The notes beneath the pieces were generated by a model. That model had not been told where the DNA came from. It worked only from the letters and a program-made list of their open reading frames with translations, and did not search any database. A DNA stretch of 64,000 nt, from positions 37,650 through 101,649 of the forward strand of contig CACNUQ010000002.1 in the NCBI GenBank assembly GCA_902623685.1, read 5' to 3'. Below are positions 34,938 to 44,863 of the stretch, piece by piece. Numbering within the stretch: position 1 is the first letter of the stretch; every line of letters starts with the position of its first letter. This DNA is from an uncultured SAR86 cluster bacterium. Lineage in GTDB: Bacteria; Pseudomonadota; Gammaproteobacteria; Magnimaribacterales; D2472. A program made the position numbers and the translations under genes.

Positions 34938-36131
34938 TTAACCAAATCTATTTTTTACTCTTTCAGAAAATTTTTGTTGATATTTAATAAGACCTTCACT
35001 TGGAAGAACATAAACAGTTTCCTTAGACTTTATACCTTCCTTAACTTCAACATAATTAAGGTCTGTTTTTCCAGTTTTAATCCATATTGGTACTGCGCCT
35101 TTTTTTGTTTTCTTAAGAACTATAAATGCATCGAAATTTTCACCATCAACTTTGTTTGCAAGGAAGGTAGTTAATTCCTCTTGTCTAATATTTAATAATG
35201 TAGCGACAGAAAGAATATCTTTTCTTGTTCTTAATGAGCCAGCAGGCAGCGCTAATGGTACTTTTTCATTGAGAATTTCTATCTCAACATCTGTATTCAT
35301 TCCAATTAAGAGTAAATTGTCTTTATTTTCGATATCAATCAATACTGGAAATGTTGTGACATTTTGATCAACCCTAGACATTGGTTCAATTTTAGAAACA
35401 ACTCCTAAAAATTTTTTATCTCTGTATGCCGAAACTTTTAAAGTAACTTCTTGACCAATAGAGATTTTACCAATGTCTATTTCATCAATTAATGCTCTAA
35501 CTCTCACATTATCAAGATCGGCCATCTCCATCAATAAAGTTCCTCCACCCACAGCTGATGTTGGAGAAGTGATCACTTGACCAACTTCAGCTGGTCTGCT
35601 GATAACTGTTCCTGCAATAGGAGATCTCACACTTGTATCATCTAAAGCTATCTTCGCATTCTCAAGGAATACTTCTGCCCTCACAAGCTGAGCTCTTGCT
35701 GAAGAAAACGATTCTTGAGCATCTTCAAATGATTTATCAGAAATATTACCTTCATCATGCAATCTTTTGGAGCGTTCAAATTGATTTTTGGCATTATTCA
35801 AACGCACCTTAGCAACCTCTAAGTCTGCATTTGCTTGAGCCAAGGTGTTTGTTGGAGTTCTTTGATCTATTCTTGCAAGAACAACCCCCTCCTCAACGAA
35901 ATCTCCGATTTCTGCACCTAAAAAAAGTATTTGTCCTGATGCTTTAGATTTGATTTCGATAGAAGAAATTGCTTCCACAGTACCTGAGGCTTCAACTGTC
36001 AATTCGAGTTGTTGTGATGCTGCTTCTTTTAAAGCATAAAATTTGAATTCTTCCTCGTCTTTACCGCCACCACAGCTAACAAGTAATATCAGCGATAATA
36101 AACTTATTCTTCTAACAATCTTGTTTATCAT
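34938..36131 (-). CDS. MacA-like periplasmic adaptor lipoprotein (HlyD/RND-type)
   Basis: Membrane-fusion protein of 397 residues connecting the MacB-like pump to an outer-membrane channel. It has a lipobox LLVSC (Cys20) followed by GGGKDEEE, a split lipoyl domain (GTVEAISSIEIKSKASGQILFLGAEIGDFVEEG, then DDTSVRSPIAGTVISRPAEVGQV), a coiled-coil hairpin between them (about 98-160: LAQANADLEVAKVRLNNAKNQFERS) and a beta-barrel domain. It lies between the ATPase and permease genes with 2-3 bp gaps, a clear operon. Confidence 0.92.
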   Translation of the reverse strand: MINKIVRRISLLSLILLVSCGGGKDEEEFKFYALKEAASQQLELTVEASGTVEAISSIEIKSKASGQILFLGAEIGDFVEEGVVLARIDQRTPTNTLAQANADLEVAKVRLNNAKNQFERSKRLHDEGNISDKSFEDAQESFSSARAQLVRAEVFLENAKIALDDTSVRSPIAGTVISRPAEVGQVITSPTSAVGGGTLLMEMADLDNVRVRALIDEIDIGKISIGQEVTLKVSAYRDKKFLGVVSKIEPMSRVDQNVTTFPVLIDIENKDNLLLIGMNTDVEIEILNEKVPLALPAGSLRTRKDILSVATLLNIRQEELTTFLANKVDGENFDAFIVLKKTKKGAVPIWIKTGKTDLNYVEVKEGIKSKETVYVLPSEGLIKYQQKFSERVKNRFG

Positions 36132-36133
36132 AA

Positions 36134-36832
36134 TTAATCCTTTCTGGTATCTGATTCTACCAAACCATCCCTAATATATATTACTCTTTCTGCTTCTGAA
36201 GCAACTTCATTCTCATGCGTTATAAGAATGATAGTTTGGCCTTGTTGATGAAGATTATGAAATAACTGCATTACATCGTGTCCTGTCTGACTATCTAAGT
36301 TTCCAGTAGGCTCATCAGCAAATAAAATAGATGGGTTATTTACAAGTGCCCTTGCAATAGCAACTCTTTGCTGCTGCCCTCCAGAAAGCTCAGAGGGCTG
36401 ATGACTCATACGGGACTCAAGTCCAACTTTAGAAAGAGTATCTTTAGCTTTATCCAACTGATCTTGTTTATTAAATCCGGCATACTTCAATGGCAACATT
36501 ACATTATCAAGGGCGCTATTTCGGGCTAATAAATGAAAATTTTGAAATACAAAACCTATCTCTTTATTTCTTATGCCCGCAAGCTCATCACCTTCTAAGG
36601 TACTTACCTCCTTATTGTTCAGGTGATATGTTCCATTGGTTGGAGTATCAAGGCATCCAATAATATTCATAAGTGTTGATTTACCTGAGCCAGATGGACC
36701 CATGATCGCTATAAATTCTCCCTGCTTTATTCCAAAACTTACACCTCTTAAGGCTTCTACAGTCTGAGTACCTAGTAAATAGTGTTTCGTGATGTTGTTG
36801 ACTTCGATAACATTCATATTGGTGGATTTCAT
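36134..36832 (-). CDS. MacB/LolD-type ABC transporter ATPase
   Basis: ATP-binding subunit of 232 residues. It has Walker [10 protein letters not shown] (about 44-52), Q-loop [18 protein letters not shown], signature [15 protein letters not shown], Walker [13 protein letters not shown] and the His switch ITHENEVA. The wording [12 protein letters not shown] and [11 protein letters not shown] is typical of the MacB/LolD group. It is first gene of the three-gene exporter operon. An inverted repeat (36851-36874) separates it from the upstream acyl-CoA dehydrogenase gene. Confidence 0.94.
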   Translation of the reverse strand: MKSTNMNVIEVNNITKHYLLGTQTVEALRGVSFGIKQGEFIAIMGPSGSGKSTLMNIIGCLDTPTNGTYHLNNKEVSTLEGDELAGIRNKEIGFVFQNFHLLARNSALDNVMLPLKYAGFNKQDQLDKAKDTLSKVGLESRMSHQPSELSGGQQQRVAIARALVNNPSILFADEPTGNLDSQTGHDVMQLFHNLHQQGQTIILITHENEVASEAERVIYIRDGLVESDTRKD

Positions 36833-36850
36833 GGTATGCAGAGAAAATTA

Positions 36851-36874
36851 AAATGTCAAGTTTACTTGACATTT
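36851..36874 (-). terminator. terminator-like inverted repeat after glutaryl-CoA dehydrogenase
   Basis: AAATGTCAAGT/ACTTGACATTT, a perfect 11-bp inverted repeat with a 2-base loop, lies 4 bp beyond the stop of the acyl-CoA dehydrogenase gene (36879). On the minus strand it is followed by TTAATTTTC. It lies 18 bp before the start of the ABC ATPase gene and could instead be a repressor operator for the exporter operon. Confidence 0.5.
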
Positions 36875-36878
36875 ATAG

Positions 36879-38045
36879 TTACTCAAATGCTGCAATATTA
36901 GTCTGAAGATTGCCTAAAATTAAGGCATGGATATCGTGTGTACCTTCATAGGTATTTACGGCTTCTAAATTCATAGTATGTCTCATGACATGATACTCAT
37001 CAATTACTCCATTACCACCATGCAGATCCCTTGCAATTCTTGCTACTTCTAGAGCTTTACCACAATTATTTCGTTTAATTAAAGATATCATCTCTGGTAT
37101 CATTTGTTCATCGTCAATTAATCTTCCTACTCTTAATGCGGCTTGTAAACCTAATGTAATTTCCGTCTGCATATCAGCCAATTTTTTTTGAACTAATTGT
37201 TTCGAAGCTAATTGCGTTCCAAATTGAGTTCTATCTAAAGTATATTGTCGAGCTGCATGCCAACAAAATTCAGCTGCACCCATCGCCCCCCATGCAATTC
37301 CATATCTAGCAATATTTAAACATGAAAATGGCCCTCTAAAACTTTGAGCATGTGGAAGGACATGATCGTCAGGAATAAAAACATCTGACATAAAAATTTG
37401 TCCAGTTGTTGATGCTCTCAGGGCAAATTTCCCCTCAAGAACTTTAGTTTCAAGACCTTTAAAATCTTTTCTTGCTATAAAACCTCTCAAGACACCTTGC
37501 TCGTCTTTAGCCCAAATAACAAATACGTCAGCAACTGGTGCATTTGTAATCCAAGTTTTAGAACCGTTGAGCTTATATCCTCCATCAACTTTTTTTGCAT
37601 TAGAAAGCATACTCCCTGGATCAGAGCCAGCATCTGGCTCAGTAAGCCCAAAACAACCAATTAAATTTCCAGCAGCCATTTCAGGCAAAAACTGATCTTT
37701 TTGCTCATCCGATCCAAATTTGTATATTGCATACATGGCCAAGGAAGATTGAACGCTGAAAGCTGAGCGATAGCTTGAATCCACTCTTTCAATTTCTCTA
37801 GTTATCAATCCATATGCGACATACCCAACTCCAGCACATCCATATCCTTTGATTGATGCACCTAAAATCCCAAGCTCCCCCATTTCTTTATATATCTCAG
37901 GATGAAACACTTCGTTTCTATTTGCATTTAAAATACGTGGCATCAATGATTTATTGCAATATTCTCGAACATTGTCTCGAATCATTCGTTCTTCGTCTGA
38001 AAGCTGATTGTCCAGTCTTAGTAAATCTTCCCAGTTGTTATCCAT
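36879..38045 (-). CDS. gcdH: glutaryl-CoA dehydrogenase
   Basis: FAD enzyme that oxidises and decarboxylates glutaryl-CoA to crotonyl-CoA, in lysine, tryptophan or aromatic degradation. At 388 residues it has full length. It contains [72 protein letters not shown], and catalytic Glu367 in [15 protein letters not shown]. These are much closer to GcdH than to general acyl-CoA dehydrogenases. It lies alone between two terminator structures. Confidence 0.93.
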   Translation of the reverse strand: MDNNWEDLLRLDNQLSDEERMIRDNVREYCNKSLMPRILNANRNEVFHPEIYKEMGELGILGASIKGYGCAGVGYVAYGLITREIERVDSSYRSAFSVQSSLAMYAIYKFGSDEQKDQFLPEMAAGNLIGCFGLTEPDAGSDPGSMLSNAKKVDGGYKLNGSKTWITNAPVADVFVIWAKDEQGVLRGFIARKDFKGLETKVLEGKFALRASTTGQIFMSDVFIPDDHVLPHAQSFRGPFSCLNIARYGIAWGAMGAAEFCWHAARQYTLDRTQFGTQLASKQLVQKKLADMQTEITLGLQAALRVGRLIDDEQMIPEMISLIKRNNCGKALEVARIARDLHGGNGVIDEYHVMRHTMNLEAVNTYEGTHDIHALILGNLQTNIAAFE

Positions 38046-38056
38046 AATTTTTGCAA

Positions 38057-38087
38057 AAAAAAGCCTTGGGTAATACCAAGGCTTTTT
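38057..38087 (-). terminator. rho-independent terminator of the TonB receptor gene
   Basis: The stem AAGCCTTGG/CCAAGGCTT, extended by A/T pairs, has a 6-base loop. On the minus strand it is followed by a run of U's (CTTTTTTTTGC). It lies 15 bp beyond the stop of the receptor gene at 38102 and just before gcdH, so the receptor is transcribed alone. Confidence 0.85.
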
Positions 38088-38101
38088 ATTATATTCTAAT
38101 A

Positions 38102-40279
38102 CTAGAAGCTATAGTGTAAATCCATACCAAATGTTCTTGGAGCATCAAAATAACCAACGGTTAAATTACCAAATCCAGGACCAAAACTTATGGCACTTGA
38201 TTGATGATATTCATTGGTTAAGTTTCTAACCCAAAGATTTAATTGTAAGTTTTCCATAGGCTCAGTTAATACAAGAAGGTCAGTTGTTGCATTTGAATCT
38301 ATGTATGTGAGATTAGTTCTAAAATCTTTTGAGTTATATGGAAAAGATGGATGTTCATCTACTCTAGTATGATCTAAACGAACTCTATAAGCTCCAAAAT
38401 CTTTTTCCAAAGAAGCATAAAGAGTTTTCTCAGGTGAATAAGGGATGTTGTTAACCAGAAAGCCATCTTGAGCTATCTGATTACCAGTTGCTTCAGAGTC
38501 AAGGGTACTTAAGTTAACCCTAAGAACTGTTGAATCATTTAGCATAGCCATAGACTCAATCTCGAGACCGGAAATGCTAGCTGAATTATTAAGCACTTGA
38601 GAGGCAGCTGCTGCATCTGCAGTAAAGTATGAAATCTGCATATCCTCATGTGTGTTATCAAAGTAAGCGACATTCATCATCACTCTATTATCAAAATATC
38701 TTCCTTTTAATCCAAGTTCCTTAGATTCGACGGTTTCAGGTGCGTATGGTTTTAATGATTCAAAAGGAGTTGGAGCCTCAGCATTTATTCCACCAGCTTT
38801 GAATCCCTCTGCAACCTTAAGGTAAACATTAGTATTTTCACTGAAGTCGTGTTCAAGAATAAAAGTAGTGGTTGTATCATCAAAGCTGCCATTTCCCGTT
38901 TGTCCAAAGATACCGACATACTCTTTAAAACCAGTTTTATCCTCCTCAGTTTTTCTAGCACCAATGGTTAGGTCCCATTTCTCTGCAAAAGCCCATGTAA
39001 TCTGGCCAAAAATTGCCTCTGCTTCTGAAGTTCCCGAGTAGTTTTGCACTATTACCGAACCACCCAAGAAGTATGATTGCGGATTAGAGGTATAAGCATC
39101 ATCTTCAAGCATGTAATAGCCGAGTACATAATCCATATTTTCTGTAGAGCCTGAAAGTTGAAGTTCAAATGTATCAGCCTCATAATCTGTATCTCTTGAA
39201 GTTTCTGCAATATTAAAAGGACTTCCATCTAAATCTAAGCGATCAAACCAGCGAGTTTCACGTTTAGACCAAATTGCTTTTAAAGTACCCATTCCAGTAT
39301 CTCTTGCAATGGTTAGGCTAGTTCCTTTTACAACTGAAAGCTCTGATGTGTCAGTATCAATGTGAGCAATTGATTGTCGATCACTGTTTGCAAAAAGCTC
39401 AATTGGGGCAACATTTAACCCGCCAGTTAAAGCAGATGGGCCAAGACCAAAAGCAGTACTCCAATTAGGAATTGTATATGTCAACTGAGCAAATGGTGGA
39501 ACATTCTTTTGATCAGTCTTATCAGTACTAAAAGTTACAGTAGTTTTATCGCCTTCATACAAATATGTAAACTTATAGCCTGTAGAATCTATAGCATCCA
39601 ATTTATCATTAGAAGTAACAGTATTAGGGACAACTCCCTGAAAAGCTCCGTATGGTGAATCATACACTCTTACATACCCAGCCCTATTTTTTTTATTGAC
39701 AACAAGCTTAGCGTAGCGATTTTCTCCTAAACCAAAATCAGTAATGAACTGAGCCTGCCTTAAACCATAGTTACCCAAAGTCAGCTTAGAGGACATGCCT
39801 TCTCCAGATGGCTTTTTGCTAATAAGGTTAATCGCACCTCCAAGAGTATTTCTTCCGTAGAGTGTGCCTTGAGGACCTCTAAGAATCTCAACTCTTTCTA
39901 AATCCACAACATCAAATATTGAGCCTTGACCTTTTCCAAGATAAACACCATCCAAATACATTCCAACTGTAGGCTCCCATGTAATTGCAGGGTTAGTAGT
40001 AGAGCCTCCTCGGATTGCTATTGTTGCAGCAGTATTATTAGATGGAGTATTGATGATATGGACGTTGGGTGCCATACCAGCCAAATCTACAACGTTTGCA
40101 ATATCTAAATCTTCAATAGTTGATGCAGTAAGTGCTGTAATCGCAATAGGTGCATCTTGAAGTGCTTCCTCTTTTTTCTGAGCGGTAACAACGACTTCTT
40201 CTAGCATTGAGCTCTGTGCGGTTGCATTAAATGCAAACATCAACGGTATTATAAAAATAATGTTTTTAAGCTTATTCAT
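38102..40279 (-). CDS. TonB-dependent outer-membrane receptor
   Basis: 725-residue receptor. A signal peptide (about 1-21, FNATAQ) is followed by the TonB-box region [15 protein letters not shown], a plug ([70 protein letters not shown]) and a barrel ending [11 protein letters not shown]. This wording is typical of the large class of receptors in marine and sphingomonad degraders that import hydrophobic or plant-derived compounds. GGGGAAC precedes the ATG. Substrate unknown. Confidence 0.95.
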   Translation of the reverse strand: MNKLKNIIFIIPLMFAFNATAQSSMLEEVVVTAQKKEEALQDAPIAITALTASTIEDLDIANVVDLAGMAPNVHIINTPSNNTAATIAIRGGSTTNPAITWEPTVGMYLDGVYLGKGQGSIFDVVDLERVEILRGPQGTLYGRNTLGGAINLISKKPSGEGMSSKLTLGNYGLRQAQFITDFGLGENRYAKLVVNKKNRAGYVRVYDSPYGAFQGVVPNTVTSNDKLDAIDSTGYKFTYLYEGDKTTVTFSTDKTDQKNVPPFAQLTYTIPNWSTAFGLGPSALTGGLNVAPIELFANSDRQSIAHIDTDTSELSVVKGTSLTIARDTGMGTLKAIWSKRETRWFDRLDLDGSPFNIAETSRDTDYEADTFELQLSGSTENMDYVLGYYMLEDDAYTSNPQSYFLGGSVIVQNYSGTSEAEAIFGQITWAFAEKWDLTIGARKTEEDKTGFKEYVGIFGQTGNGSFDDTTTTFILEHDFSENTNVYLKVAEGFKAGGINAEAPTPFESLKPYAPETVESKELGLKGRYFDNRVMMNVAYFDNTHEDMQISYFTADAAAASQVLNNSASISGLEIESMAMLNDSTVLRVNLSTLDSEATGNQIAQDGFLVNNIPYSPEKTLYASLEKDFGAYRVRLDHTRVDEHPSFPYNSKDFRTNLTYIDSNATTDLLVLTEPMENLQLNLWVRNLTNEYHQSSAISFGPGFGNLTVGYFDAPRTFGMDLHYSF

Positions 40280-40382
40280 AAATGTTCCCCAAAAATTAAT
40301 GAATTTAAATGATCATTATTACAAAAATAGACAATTTTTGCATCCCAAAGGGTTCTTAGGTCAGTATATCTAGCAAAAATAG

Positions 40383-40616
40383 CTAAATACCTTCAATTCT
40401 AATAATTCCATATCTTGGAGACGAAAACATAATATTGCTAGTTTTTAAGATCTGTGAAACGATCTCGATCATCTTGTTGCTGTTGCCGCATATGATAATT
40501 AAGGGTAAAAGGTGTTGATACTGGAAGGTGAAATTTATCACTTCATCAATAACATCCTGGTGTTTGACGCCATGGAGATCTAGGTGAGTAATTCCCCTTT
40601 CTTCAAAAATTCTCAT
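40383..40616 (-). CDS. small Smr-domain-like protein
   Basis: A 77-residue protein that resembles a minimal Smr domain, the MutS2 C-terminal nuclease fold. The segment HLDLHGVKHQDVIDEV matches the Smr LDLHG-x2-x2-EA motif. LPLIIICGNSNKM sits where the family has the xxGxG strand-turn, and the end (SPRYGIIRIEGI) is short. The second conserved glycine motif is degenerate (CGNSNK instead of HGKG), so nuclease activity is doubtful. It lies between the TonB receptor and the desaturase gene. Confidence 0.6.
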   Translation of the reverse strand: MRIFEERGITHLDLHGVKHQDVIDEVINFTFQYQHLLPLIIICGNSNKMIEIVSQILKTSNIMFSSPRYGIIRIEGI

Positions 40617-40646
40617 TCAAGAAATGTTTTGTATGATAAAAAATAC

Positions 40647-41555
40647 TTAAGCTTTTTTAAGTAATGGTCTGTAATTTATTTTATCAGGTATCTCCTCAGC
40701 ACCAGGAACACCTCTGGCTATCAAAAATGGCTTCAGAGCAATGATTGCCTTAGCCTCACTCCAATGACCAATGTTAGGATGAAGATGATGAACAAAATGG
40801 AGTTGCATTGAATGGGTTAAATATCTTGGTATGTATTTGAACATATAAAATTTTGAATCCTTATATCTGCCGATCCCAAGACCTTGATGGGGATACCATG
40901 AGAAATTTATGGCAGTGTAAAAAGTTCCAATCTTCCTGGGTAAGAACCATAAAAATAAGGTTTCAAACGGAAAGATTACTACGAGGACCAATTGAATAAA
41001 TCTTTGTACCCAGCTTACAAGCAGTCCTCGGCTAAACTTATCTACAAAATTTTTATCGTCTTTGTGTACATCATAATATTCTTGATATGCCTTCCCCGGG
41101 CCCTGGAGAGTATACAAAAACACTTCCCAAGGATTTTTGCAGCTCACAATGCCGTAATCAATATCTTTTTCAGGATTATTTGTATTTGCATGATGCTTCA
41201 TATGAGTTGCCTGCATTATTGGATATGGATACATCAATGTCATTAACGATACATGACCAATTAATGTGTCAAGCCACTTCTTTTTTTTATTGCCACGAGA
41301 ATAATTTCCATGTTGAGCTTCATGCGATGGTAAATAAGCAAGACAGGCACAGATAGAAGCAATAATAAATCCTACAAACAAAGAAATATGATTATTGATT
41401 ACTAAAAACCATGTTGATAACCAAACTAATGCTTGGCCTATTCCAATCAGCATCATTTCCCACTGGAATCTTTGAGCGAATTTACTTGCAATCTCTTTTT
41501 CTTTTTGAAAAGAAAATTCTTCAGGTATATTTGAATTATCAAACCTCATATCCAA
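40647..41555 (-). CDS. membrane fatty acid desaturase-like di-iron oxygenase
   Basis: 302-residue integral membrane enzyme with the three histidine boxes HEAQHG (His78, His82), HMKHH (His118, His121, His122) and HFVHHLHP (His253, His256, His257, His259), and about four membrane helices. This is the FA_desaturase superfamily, which also includes carotenoid hydroxylases and alkane hydroxylase-like enzymes. Fatty acid desaturation or hydroxylation of a terpenoid are both possible. Its ATG overlaps the preceding 67-residue membrane protein by 10 bp, suggesting a functional pair. Confidence 0.85.
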   Translation of the reverse strand: MDMRFDNSNIPEEFSFQKEKEIASKFAQRFQWEMMLIGIGQALVWLSTWFLVINNHISLFVGFIIASICACLAYLPSHEAQHGNYSRGNKKKKWLDTLIGHVSLMTLMYPYPIMQATHMKHHANTNNPEKDIDYGIVSCKNPWEVFLYTLQGPGKAYQEYYDVHKDDKNFVDKFSRGLLVSWVQRFIQLVLVVIFPFETLFLWFLPRKIGTFYTAINFSWYPHQGLGIGRYKDSKFYMFKYIPRYLTHSMQLHFVHHLHPNIGHWSEAKAIIALKPFLIARGVPGAEEIPDKINYRPLLKKA

Positions 41556-41749
41556 CGACCTCTATATTTTGCAACTAAACCAAACATTAAACCTAATAGA
41601 TACGGAAACAAATTTATATTAAACACTGAAATGTTTAGCGCATTAAAAAGTGAAAATTCGTTAAAGATGCTTCCTAAAAAAATTAATCCAAACCCAACCA
41701 TACCCCAGTTTTCAATTTGGTCTGATAAAAATTCAACGAATGCTTTCAC
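41546..41749 (-). CDS. small membrane protein coupled to the desaturase
   Basis: A 67-residue hydrophobic protein starting at GTG 41749 (MKAFVEFLSDQIENW) with two predicted membrane helices (about 17-35 and 46-60) and a basic tail KYRGRWI. It overlaps the desaturase gene by 10 bp and follows the P450 on the same strand, so co-expression is likely. I do not recognise the family. It may be an accessory subunit of the desaturase. Confidence 0.6.
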   Translation of the reverse strand: MKAFVEFLSDQIENWGMVGFGLIFLGSIFNEFSLFNALNISVFNINLFPYLLGLMFGLVAKYRGRWI

Positions 41750-41761
41750 TTTAAATAATAA

Positions 41762-42985
41762 TTATAAATTTGTATTTACCGTCATAACGTCCATGCGTCT
41801 TGCGTTATGATGATTATAATCGTATACGATCTCATCTCCCAAGCTTATATTGGGAAAACGTTTGAATAGTTCTTTTAACATTACTTCTGTTTGAGATCTT
41901 ACCAATGTAACGCCAATACAATAATGAGGTCCTTGGCCAAAAGAAATACTCTTATCGTGATTTCTTTTTATATCAAATACTCCTGGATTATCATACATTT
42001 TTGGATCCATGCCAGCAGTGCTTGTAATAAGTTGCACCATTTGTCCTTTCTTGACTTCAAAACCATTTAAATCAATATCTTCGGATGCATATCTTGCTAA
42101 CCCAGTTTTTCCTGAGGATTCATATCGAAGTGTTTCTGAGATCGCACCTTGAACAAGACTCTCATCATCTTTTAGAGCGTTTAGTTGATCTGGGTGTTGA
42201 AGCAATGTTTTGATTAGATAACTATGTAAGTCAACTGCAGTATCGGAACCAGCACCAAGAACCGCGCCTACAAGTGCGCACATTTCCATATTTGAAAGTT
42301 TAGAACCTTGATCTTCTGCCAATATAAGAGTGGAAAGAAAATCATCTCCAGGATTTTTTCTTCTTTCATCAATTAATTCATTCAAAAGATTTAAGCCTTC
42401 CGGGACTCCCTTTATTGCATCTTTTCTCTCTTCAGGGGTTAACATCGGATTTATTCCTCTAACAACTCCATATGCCAATGAATCAAAAATAGGGAATTTG
42501 TCCCTCGGAATCCCAACTAAACTTGCAATTGCTTGGGTTGGAACAATTTCTGCAATTTCTGAAGCAAAATTAAATGAATCAGGAGATCCTATTTCATCAA
42601 ATCTTTCCTTAACTAAAATTGTAAACCTCTCTTTCATTTGCTCCATGATTCTTGGAGAAAAAGCAGGCAAAGCAAGCTTTCTTAATCGTAGATGATTTTT
42701 ACGATCTAAAAAGAAAAGATTATTATTCATAAGTTTTTCAAAGGCATCCATATCCTCTATATCCTTTTTCTCTGGTGCATACTCCCATAAGTTAAAATCT
42801 GTAGAGAGTCTGGCATCTAGAAGGCATTTAAGTATATTTTCATGGCCAGTAACCAACCATGCCTGCCATTGATCAAAACGAGAAATTGGATACTCTGAAC
42901 TTAATTTCTTAAGTGTAGGAATAGGGTCATGAATAAAATCTTTTGAAGATGGGTTAAAAAAATGATCTACAGTTTGTACATTCAT
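41762..42985 (-). CDS. cytochrome P450
   Basis: Soluble bacterial P450 monooxygenase of 407 residues, using dioxygen and electrons from an unlinked ferredoxin system. The heme loop is FGQGPHYCIG with thiolate Cys356. The I-helix oxygen-binding motif is GAGSDTAVD, the K-helix ExxR is ETLRYES, and the N-terminal DPIPTLKKLSSEYPI is typical. It forms a minus-strand run with an SDR and an acetoacetate-decarboxylase-like gene (gaps of 15 and 8 bp). The run is divergent from a Rieske oxygenase. A hydrophobic cyclic substrate is a fair inference. Confidence 0.95.
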   Translation of the reverse strand: MNVQTVDHFFNPSSKDFIHDPIPTLKKLSSEYPISRFDQWQAWLVTGHENILKCLLDARLSTDFNLWEYAPEKKDIEDMDAFEKLMNNNLFFLDRKNHLRLRKLALPAFSPRIMEQMKERFTILVKERFDEIGSPDSFNFASEIAEIVPTQAIASLVGIPRDKFPIFDSLAYGVVRGINPMLTPEERKDAIKGVPEGLNLLNELIDERRKNPGDDFLSTLILAEDQGSKLSNMEMCALVGAVLGAGSDTAVDLHSYLIKTLLQHPDQLNALKDDESLVQGAISETLRYESSGKTGLARYASEDIDLNGFEVKKGQMVQLITSTAGMDPKMYDNPGVFDIKRNHDKSISFGQGPHYCIGVTLVRSQTEVMLKELFKRFPNISLGDEIVYDYNHHNARRMDVMTVNTNL

Positions 42986-43000
42986 GTTTAATTAAAGATT

Positions 43001-43879
43001 TTAAAAAATATTTGGATTTGGTAAATCAGTTCTATTTATTATTGACTCTACTCGATCTTTAAAAGCTTGCTCACTTTTTTCGCTAATTGGATTGATCCAA
43101 TAATTGCCTAATTTTATTTGAGATAAACAAAAAGAAGCCACCTCCTCAGGTTCCGTTGTTTCCATCTCAATACCCATTGAGCTCATCATTTCTAACATAT
43201 CTTCTACAGAAGAAATTGGGTGCTCAGGTGCATCTGGATCTCTTGCAAGCTCTTCTGGTCGGTTACGCTCTGCTGAGAAAAGTTTAGTTCTTACTGTATG
43301 AGGCCCTGGAAATAAAATTGAGACTTTTACATTAGCCTCAGCTTGATCAAGTTGTAACTTAAGCACTTCGGTTAAACTAGAAACTGAAGCTTTCGAAGAT
43401 GTATAAATCGGTGTTGAGGGCAGGTTTATAAATGCTCCATTGCCGGAACAAGTATTAATAACTCTAGAATCATCGCCATGGGCTAACATTCCAGGAACAA
43501 ATGCTTGAATCCCATGCAAAACTCCCATGACATTCACCCCATAAGCCCATTGCCAATCATTGGGTTTAGTCTCCCAAATTGGTAAAAGCTCTGCAGGAGC
43601 TACACCTGCATTATTAAAAAGCAAATGAACAGGGCCATGCTCACTTTGACACCAACTTGCAAGTTCGTGCATAGAATTGGCATCAGAAACATCAGCAACA
43701 TGACAGCATACATCAAGAGATTGATCAGTTAGCATTGCAGTAGATTTTTGAAGACTTTCTTCTTCTATGTCTGTAAGAATTACTTTGGCTCCTTCTTTTG
43801 CTAAAGCTTCACCAATTGCAAAGCCTACGCCAGAGGCTCCTCCAGTTACGACAGCTAACTTGCCATTAAAATCTTTCAT
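43001..43879 (-). CDS. short-chain dehydrogenase/reductase (SDR)
   Basis: NAD(P)-dependent oxidoreductase of 292 residues. It has TGGASGVG (about 12-19), DIEEES at the nucleotide-selecting position (acidic, favouring NAD), NNAGVAP, a catalytic Ser in TCSGNGA, and YTSSK with Tyr and Lys. The C-terminal 60 residues are longer than in classical SDRs and resemble the group acting on larger alcohols beside P450 genes. It could oxidise the P450-derived alcohol. Confidence 0.9.
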   Translation of the reverse strand: MKDFNGKLAVVTGGASGVGFAIGEALAKEGAKVILTDIEEESLQKSTAMLTDQSLDVCCHVADVSDANSMHELASWCQSEHGPVHLLFNNAGVAPAELLPIWETKPNDWQWAYGVNVMGVLHGIQAFVPGMLAHGDDSRVINTCSGNGAFINLPSTPIYTSSKASVSSLTEVLKLQLDQAEANVKVSILFPGPHTVRTKLFSAERNRPEELARDPDAPEHPISSVEDMLEMMSSMGIEMETTEPEEVASFCLSQIKLGNYWINPISEKSEQAFKDRVESIINRTDLPNPNIF

Positions 43880-43887
43880 AGTTATTC

Positions 43888-44655
43888 CTAAGCAGAATCG
43901 TACCTTGAATGCATGAATGGTACATATGACATGGCATCAACCTCTTCCATCACTGAAGCATTTGATGATGAAGTTCCTTCTTCCCATGTTAGTGAAACCA
44001 TTTCTTTAACAGGTAAATCTATCACGGGATCCACAGGAGATTCTCTGAGAATAATTTCTCCATCAAGTTTAATATGAACTGATTGAGTCCTATGCATATT
44101 AATCTTAACTAACAGTGGATTTTGATCAACCGGCTTATGCTGCTCGCATGAAGGGAACACTTTAAAGCAATAAACCTCATCGGTAAAAGAGCTAGTCTCA
44201 AGCGATTCAGTAGCTTTACCTTTCAATTCAAGATAAGTTATTCCATGACGTGTAACAGTTGCTGAGCAATCATCTCCATCTTTTGAGGCAGTTACATCAG
44301 CTATTTTTTTTGGTTCACCATATGTCTCTCTTCCGCCAACAACAACACCTTCACCTTCCATTGGCATAGTTATTTCATAGATACCCTCTTTACCCTTATA
44401 CATACAGTTAACTCCAAAAGTTGCTGCACCGAAATCCATTCCACCATTGAGATCTACAAAAACTCTTGAAATTACAATCCTTACCATTGGGTCTGCATGA
44501 GGCTCAAGCGGCGATGGAATTAATTGCTCAATAAGTCCTGGCTCCGTTCTATACCAAGCTTTGATTGCATGCATATTAGCATCAAAAAATTCTAAATTAT
44601 TTTCAGCAGCCTCGATCAACTGCTCCGGTGTTTTAACAAATCTCAATTCTGACAT
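43888..44655 (-). CDS. acetoacetate decarboxylase-like protein
   Basis: 255-residue member of the acetoacetate decarboxylase superfamily. The key segment GGRETYGEPKK contains the Schiff-base lysine (Lys116) and its pKa-lowering neighbour (Lys117), preceded by MPMEGEGVVV. The N-terminal addition (about 1-50) and surrounding sequence resemble homologues placed in catabolic clusters rather than solvent producers. It may be a decarboxylase, or an aldolase/dehydratase-like member acting on a beta-keto acid of the pathway. First gene of the minus-strand P450 run, with GGGAGAAG as ribosome site. Confidence 0.8.
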   Translation of the reverse strand: MSELRFVKTPEQLIEAAENNLEFFDANMHAIKAWYRTEPGLIEQLIPSPLEPHADPMVRIVISRVFVDLNGGMDFGAATFGVNCMYKGKEGIYEITMPMEGEGVVVGGRETYGEPKKIADVTASKDGDDCSATVTRHGITYLELKGKATESLETSSFTDEVYCFKVFPSCEQHKPVDQNPLLVKINMHRTQSVHIKLDGEIILRESPVDPVIDLPVKEMVSLTWEEGTSSSNASVMEEVDAMSYVPFMHSRYDSA

Positions 44656-44770
44656 AACAACTTCTCCCTATTTTTTGTAATAATACATTTTATAAAACAT
44701 ATTTAACAATAATATAACTCGTAATTTAAAAAGATGCATTTATGAAAAAATATGTTGATTGAATTTATTA

Positions 44771-44807
44771 ATAATGAAATCATTATAAAAAAGAGTTTTT
44801 AAAAACT
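44771..44807. promoter_or_regulatory. two inverted repeats in the divergent promoter region
   Basis: The 208-bp AT-rich gap between the divergent decarboxylase-like and Rieske genes contains ATAATGA-AA-TCATTAT (44771-44786) and the perfect palindrome AGTTTTT/AAAAACT (44794-44807). Either may be the operator of a TetR- or GntR-type regulator. No regulator gene lies nearby. An AAGGA ribosome site precedes the Rieske ATG. Confidence 0.35.
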
Positions 44808-44863
44808 TATTAAAGGAAATATAATAAAAACTATAAATTTTATAAAAAACTAAGGAATTAATA

